Shown piece by piece: positions 4,731-6,531 of a stretch of 6,531 nt of DNA (within the stretch, counting starts at the first letter, position 1; each line of letters begins with the position of its first letter). The notes beneath the pieces were generated by a model. That model searched no databases, was not told the origin of the DNA, and saw nothing but the letters and a program-made list of their open reading frames with translations. A program made the position numbers and the translations under genes. The DNA comes from Candidatus Aenigmatarchaeota archaeon (lineage in GTDB: Archaea > Aenigmatarchaeota > Aenigmatarchaeia > QMZP01), in the NCBI GenBank assembly GCA_016867675.1, contig VGIZ01000036.1:1-6531 (forward strand), written 5' to 3'.

Positions 4731-5165
4731 ATGCCGGACATAAAGGTTCCGAAGAAGATGCTGGAAGAGGAGAAAAAGGAGGATTCAAACGAGATGCAGA
4801 ATGAAGTAATCCTTTACCAGCTGCTGCACAGGCAGCTCAACCAGCTGAGCGCCGAGGCCGAGTCTGTCGAGCGCAAGGCTGTTGAGGCAGCGGCAACCAA
4901 GCAGAGCCTGAAGGAACTCAAAAGCCCGAACGACCTGCTGATGCCCATAGGCAGCGGCTGCTACGTGCACGGAAAATTTTCCAACGCAAAGCAGGTGCTT
5001 GTTGACATAGGCGCGGGCGTGCTGCTGCCCAAGAACCCTGCTGACGCCGAGGCGTTCATAGCCGACAGGGAAGCCCAGATAACAAGGCTGAAGGCAGAGC
5101 TGCAGGGCGAGGCCGCAAAAATAGTCAATGAGATGAACAGGATTGCGACGAAAGTGAAGAGATAG
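4731..5165 (+). CDS. pfdA: Prefoldin subunit alpha
   Basis: A 144-residue subunit of archaeal prefoldin, the jellyfish-shaped alpha2-beta4 chaperone that captures nascent or unfolded proteins and passes them to the thermosome in the cytosol. It shows the expected plan: an N-terminal coiled coil (about 18-60, rich in Glu/Gln/Leu/Ala heptads), and a central beta-hairpin segment (about 66-103) with the family signature LMPIGSGCYVHGKFSNAKQVLVDIGAGVLLPK. The C-terminal coiled coil (about 108-143) holds ITRLKAELQGEAAKIVNEMNRI. Length is normal. The first 20 residues (KVPKKMLEEEKKED) are highly charged and slightly longer than in many homologues; the ATG at 4731 is the first sensible start, though no Shine-Dalgarno is visible. 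In many archaea ftsY follows this gene, but here a non-coding region follows instead. Confidence 0.93.
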   Translation: MPDIKVPKKMLEEEKKEDSNEMQNEVILYQLLHRQLNQLSAEAESVERKAVEAAATKQSLKELKSPNDLLMPIGSGCYVHGKFSNAKQVLVDIGAGVLLPKNPADAEAFIADREAQITRLKAELQGEAAKIVNEMNRIATKVKR

Positions 5166-5189
5166 TTCTGTTTCAGTAATCTGTTTTTA

Positions 5190-5450
5190 GAAAAGACTCC
5201 CTGTTCCGGCGGGACAAAGGGCGGTAATCACTCTAAGGTTTTACGTAACCGGAACTTGCGCCCGTGCGATGCCGCGCCCTGACATTCTTTCCCTAAGAAT
5301 GTCAGCGGCTCACCAGCAGCAAGGTTGTCCGGCCGGAATTCGAGAATCGGAAAGAGGAGAAGGCAGGGTCACCGGGGCGCATCGCGGCGGACACCCGCGG
5401 TCAAGACCGCGGCAGTTTCGCCGTCGAGAAGTTGTTTGAGGATCATCCCC
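5190..5450 (-). ncRNA. Candidate structured non-coding RNA, family unknown
   Basis: No credible protein gene lies in 5166-5621, yet this part is GC-rich and dense in hairpins. CCGCGGT-CAAG-ACCGCGG (5395-5412) is a 7-bp stem-loop, enclosed by TCG/CGGCG (5382-5389) paired with CGCCG/CGA (5419-5427). GACATTCTT and AAGAATGTC (5281-5303) form a perfect 9-bp hairpin, enclosed by GCCGC/GCGGC (5271-5275 with 5305-5309). GTTCCGG pairs with CCGGAAC (5203-5209 with 5249-5255). On the minus strand a box A (5470-5480) predicts a start at the GGGG of 5450-5447, which can pair with CCCC at 5377-5374. A T run near 5194-5191 could end it. I looked for SRP, RNase P, tRNA and C/D motifs without success. Strand is uncertain, as hairpins fold on either. 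Confidence 0.4.
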
Positions 5451-5469
5451 AATCAAACATTACCGCCGA

Positions 5470-5480
5470 GCTTAAAAGTC
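5470..5480 (-). promoter_or_regulatory. Minus-strand TATA box upstream of the RNA candidate
   Basis: Read on the minus strand this is GACTTTTAAGC, one base different from the SDR promoter element GATTTTTAAGC at 6381-6391. It predicts transcription from about 5449, where no protein start exists but the structured region begins. Confidence 0.4.
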
Positions 5481-5621
5481 GGACAGGTAGGCCTGACCAA
5501 ATGCATGATGCAGTTCCAGTCCACCGCATTCATCCGAGCCATACCTGTCAAGTATTTTTTGTCGGCGAAGTTAATAAAACTTTCGATTTTCCCAAAAAGT
5601 TCCCAGATGAAAACAAAACAA
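5481..5621. other. Intergenic region downstream of the SDR gene
   Basis: No gene seen. On the minus strand a T-rich run (TTGTTTTGTTTT, about 5621-5610) directly follows the SDR stop and is a plausible terminator. GGaCAGG-TAGG-CCTGaCC (5481-5498) forms a stem with one mismatch. A run of six T on the plus strand lies at 5555-5560. Confidence 0.35.
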
Positions 5622-6362
5622 TCAACCGTAGCCGCCGTCGACTTTCAGCATGCTACCTGTTATATAGCTTGCGTCGTCGGATGCCAAGAAAAGGACAGCC
5701 TTTGCAATTTCTTCCGGCTCGGCTAATCTTCCAAGATAAATCTTTTCCGTTTCTTTCTTGATGAAGTCCTTCGGAAGGTTCTTGTTCATTGCTGTATCAA
5801 CCCATCCCGGCGCGATTGAATTGACCTGTATATGTGGCGCCAGCCCTTTTGCCAAGTCCCTTGTCATTATTGCGACCCCCGCCTTTGAAGAGTCGTAGTC
5901 TATTGCGTCGGGATTGAAGCTGTCTATGGCATTCGTTGATGATATGTTAACAATCTTCCCGTATTTTTGTTCGAGCATGCACCGCGCGGCATATTTTGAG
6001 CACAGGAACGTGCCTATAAGGTTGACGTCAAGCGTTCTGCTCCATTGCTCCCTCGTGCGTTCCATCAACGGCACATCAAAAACCACACCTGCATTGTTTA
6101 CCAACACGTCAACACGACCGAACTTTTTTATGACCTCTTCAAACATGTTTTTGACCTGTTTCTCGTCGGAGACATCGCACTTTATGACCATGGCCTTTGA
6201 ACCGAGTTTCTCTATTCTTCTGGCAGCGTCTTCAGCTTCGTCGCGTGATTTGGAATAATTCACTATTACGTTTGCGCCTTCCTTCGCAAACAGCAGGGCT
6301 GTTGCCTTCCCTATTCCCCTGCTGGAGCCTGTTACAAGAACGACCTTGCCTTTGAATCTCAC
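5622..6362 (-). CDS. SDR-family oxidoreductase, FabG-like (3-oxoacyl-ACP reductase-like)
   Basis: A 246-residue classical short-chain dehydrogenase/reductase: a soluble Rossmann-fold NAD(P)H-dependent carbonyl reductase or alcohol dehydrogenase. The cofactor motif TGSSRGIG spans 11-18, CDV at 62-64 and NNAG at 89-92. The catalytic tetrad is N114, S142, Y156 and K160 (YDSSK). PGWVDT (185-190) and the C-terminal ITGSMLKVDGGYG are typical of FabG-like members. R15 and the S37/K38 region after strand beta-2 favour NADP(H), by inference. The spacing from S142 to Y156 is one residue longer than in E. coli FabG. Archaea lack a canonical ACP-based fatty acid pathway, so a FabG label should not be read as its reaction; the substrate is unknown. 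It begins with GTG at 6362, chosen from family alignment and TATA spacing. Its GC content looks lower than the plus-strand genes. Confidence 0.9.
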   Translation of the reverse strand: MRFKGKVVLVTGSSRGIGKATALLFAKEGANVIVNYSKSRDEAEDAARRIEKLGSKAMVIKCDVSDEKQVKNMFEEVIKKFGRVDVLVNNAGVVFDVPLMERTREQWSRTLDVNLIGTFLCSKYAARCMLEQKYGKIVNISSTNAIDSFNPDAIDYDSSKAGVAIMTRDLAKGLAPHIQVNSIAPGWVDTAMNKNLPKDFIKKETEKIYLGRLAEPEEIAKAVLFLASDDASYITGSMLKVDGGYG

Positions 6363-6380
6363 ATATATAGTTGGCTTGCG

Positions 6381-6391
6381 GCTTAAAAATC
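6381..6391 (-). promoter_or_regulatory. TATA box for the SDR gene (leaderless GTG start)
   Basis: On the minus strand GATTTTTAAGC is centred about 24-26 bases upstream of the GTG at 6362, so transcription should begin on or beside the start codon. It lies in the 39-base gap after the uS10 stop, giving the reductase its own promoter and not only read-through from the ribosomal gene. Confidence 0.55.
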
Positions 6392-6401
6392 CTAAAAGCA
6401 G

Positions 6402-6531
6402 CTACTTGTGCTCGTACTTCTCCTTGAGCTCGATGTCTATCTTGACGTCCTCGGGGATGGGGATGCGGACGACCTGGCGCAGCGCGCGCTCATTGGCGCC
6501 GATGTCAACAATTCGCCTGTGTATGCGCATC
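6402..6531 (-). CDS. rpsJ: Small ribosomal subunit protein uS10, C-terminal part (runs off the window)
   Basis: The last 42 codons of a minus-strand gene are visible, ending in TAG at 6404-6402; one further base belongs to the preceding codon, so the gene continues beyond 6531. The residues [21 protein letters not shown] followed by [14 protein letters not shown] match the C-terminal half of archaeal/eukaryotic uS10 (S20e), including the R-I-H-(R/K)-R-x-(V/I)-D-I strand and the ERALRQ helix. uS10 is part of the 30S head; in archaea its gene often follows that of elongation factor 1-alpha, which would lie outside the window. The internal ATG at 6530 is not the start. Archaeal uS10 usually ends about at the final IEL; this one carries seven more charged residues (KEKYEHK). 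It is a short gene missed by simple length cut-offs. Confidence 0.9.
   Translation of the reverse strand, partial: MRIHRRIVDIGANERALRQVVRIPIPEDVKIDIELKEKYEHK

Noticed and set aside
5203..5450. SRP RNA or RNase P RNA
   Set aside because: Some fragments look suggestive on the plus strand (GTAACCGGAA at 5245, GTCAG...AGCAGC at 5301-5320). The SRP domain IV tetraloop and flanking symmetry are missing, as are the RNase P GAGGAAAGTC and ACAGAA...GGCTTA motifs on either strand.
5325..5726. Plus-strand open frame of 133 codons across the gene-free region into the SDR gene
   Set aside because: It starts at TTG with no ribosome-binding site, its second half is antisense to the clear SDR gene, and the protein has no recognisable motif.

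Overview
The window looks like archaeal chromosomal DNA. The clearest archaeal markers are prefoldin alpha, a Pth2-type peptidyl-tRNA hydrolase, two type IV pilins of the archaeal 'G-(V/I)SP(V/L)(I/V)AT' class, a TadC/FlaJ-like membrane protein, and the C-terminus of an archaeal-type uS10. The promoters agree with this: several starts sit about 26 bases downstream of a TATA-like box A, as expected for leaderless or nearly leaderless archaeal mRNAs. Most genes are GC-rich and use AGG (Arg) and ATA (Ile) often. I cannot place the lineage further. Small proteins and short intergenic gaps would fit many archaeal groups, including DPANN lineages.

Plus-strand layout. Positions 1-527 hold the 3' part of a DUF1624/HGSNAT-type membrane acyltransferase-like gene. 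A leaderless RNase Z gene (607-1509) follows. Next comes a small zinc-ribbon protein of unknown function (1593-1853), whose promoter abuts a perfect 18-bp palindrome. A gene-poor stretch of about 260 bases leads to an 18-codon ORF (2118-2174). Its stop overlaps the start of a tadC-like gene (2171-3049). Two archaeal pilin genes follow (3105-3611 and 3650-4117), each with its own TATA box. Then come pth2 (4229-4570), two tandem hairpins, and the prefoldin alpha gene (4731-5165), which has a long leader containing repeats.

Minus-strand layout. From the right edge leftwards there is the C-terminal end of uS10 (6402-6531) and an SDR/FabG-like reductase with a GTG start and its own TATA box (5622-6362). 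To the left, 5166-5621 has no credible gene. Inside it, about 5190-5450 is GC-rich and full of strong hairpins. It lies downstream of a minus-strand box A nearly identical to the SDR promoter, and is the best candidate for an undescribed structured RNA.

Functionally, the window joins information-processing housekeeping (tRNA 3'-end maturation, peptidyl-tRNA recycling, cotranslational folding, ribosome) with a small surface-filament locus. That locus has an assembly platform and two Cys- and sequon-containing pilins, but no visible assembly ATPase or prepilin peptidase, so those must be encoded elsewhere. The points most worth following are the leaderless 18-codon ORF coupled to tadC, the structured RNA candidate at 5190-5450, and the palindrome at the zinc-ribbon promoter.
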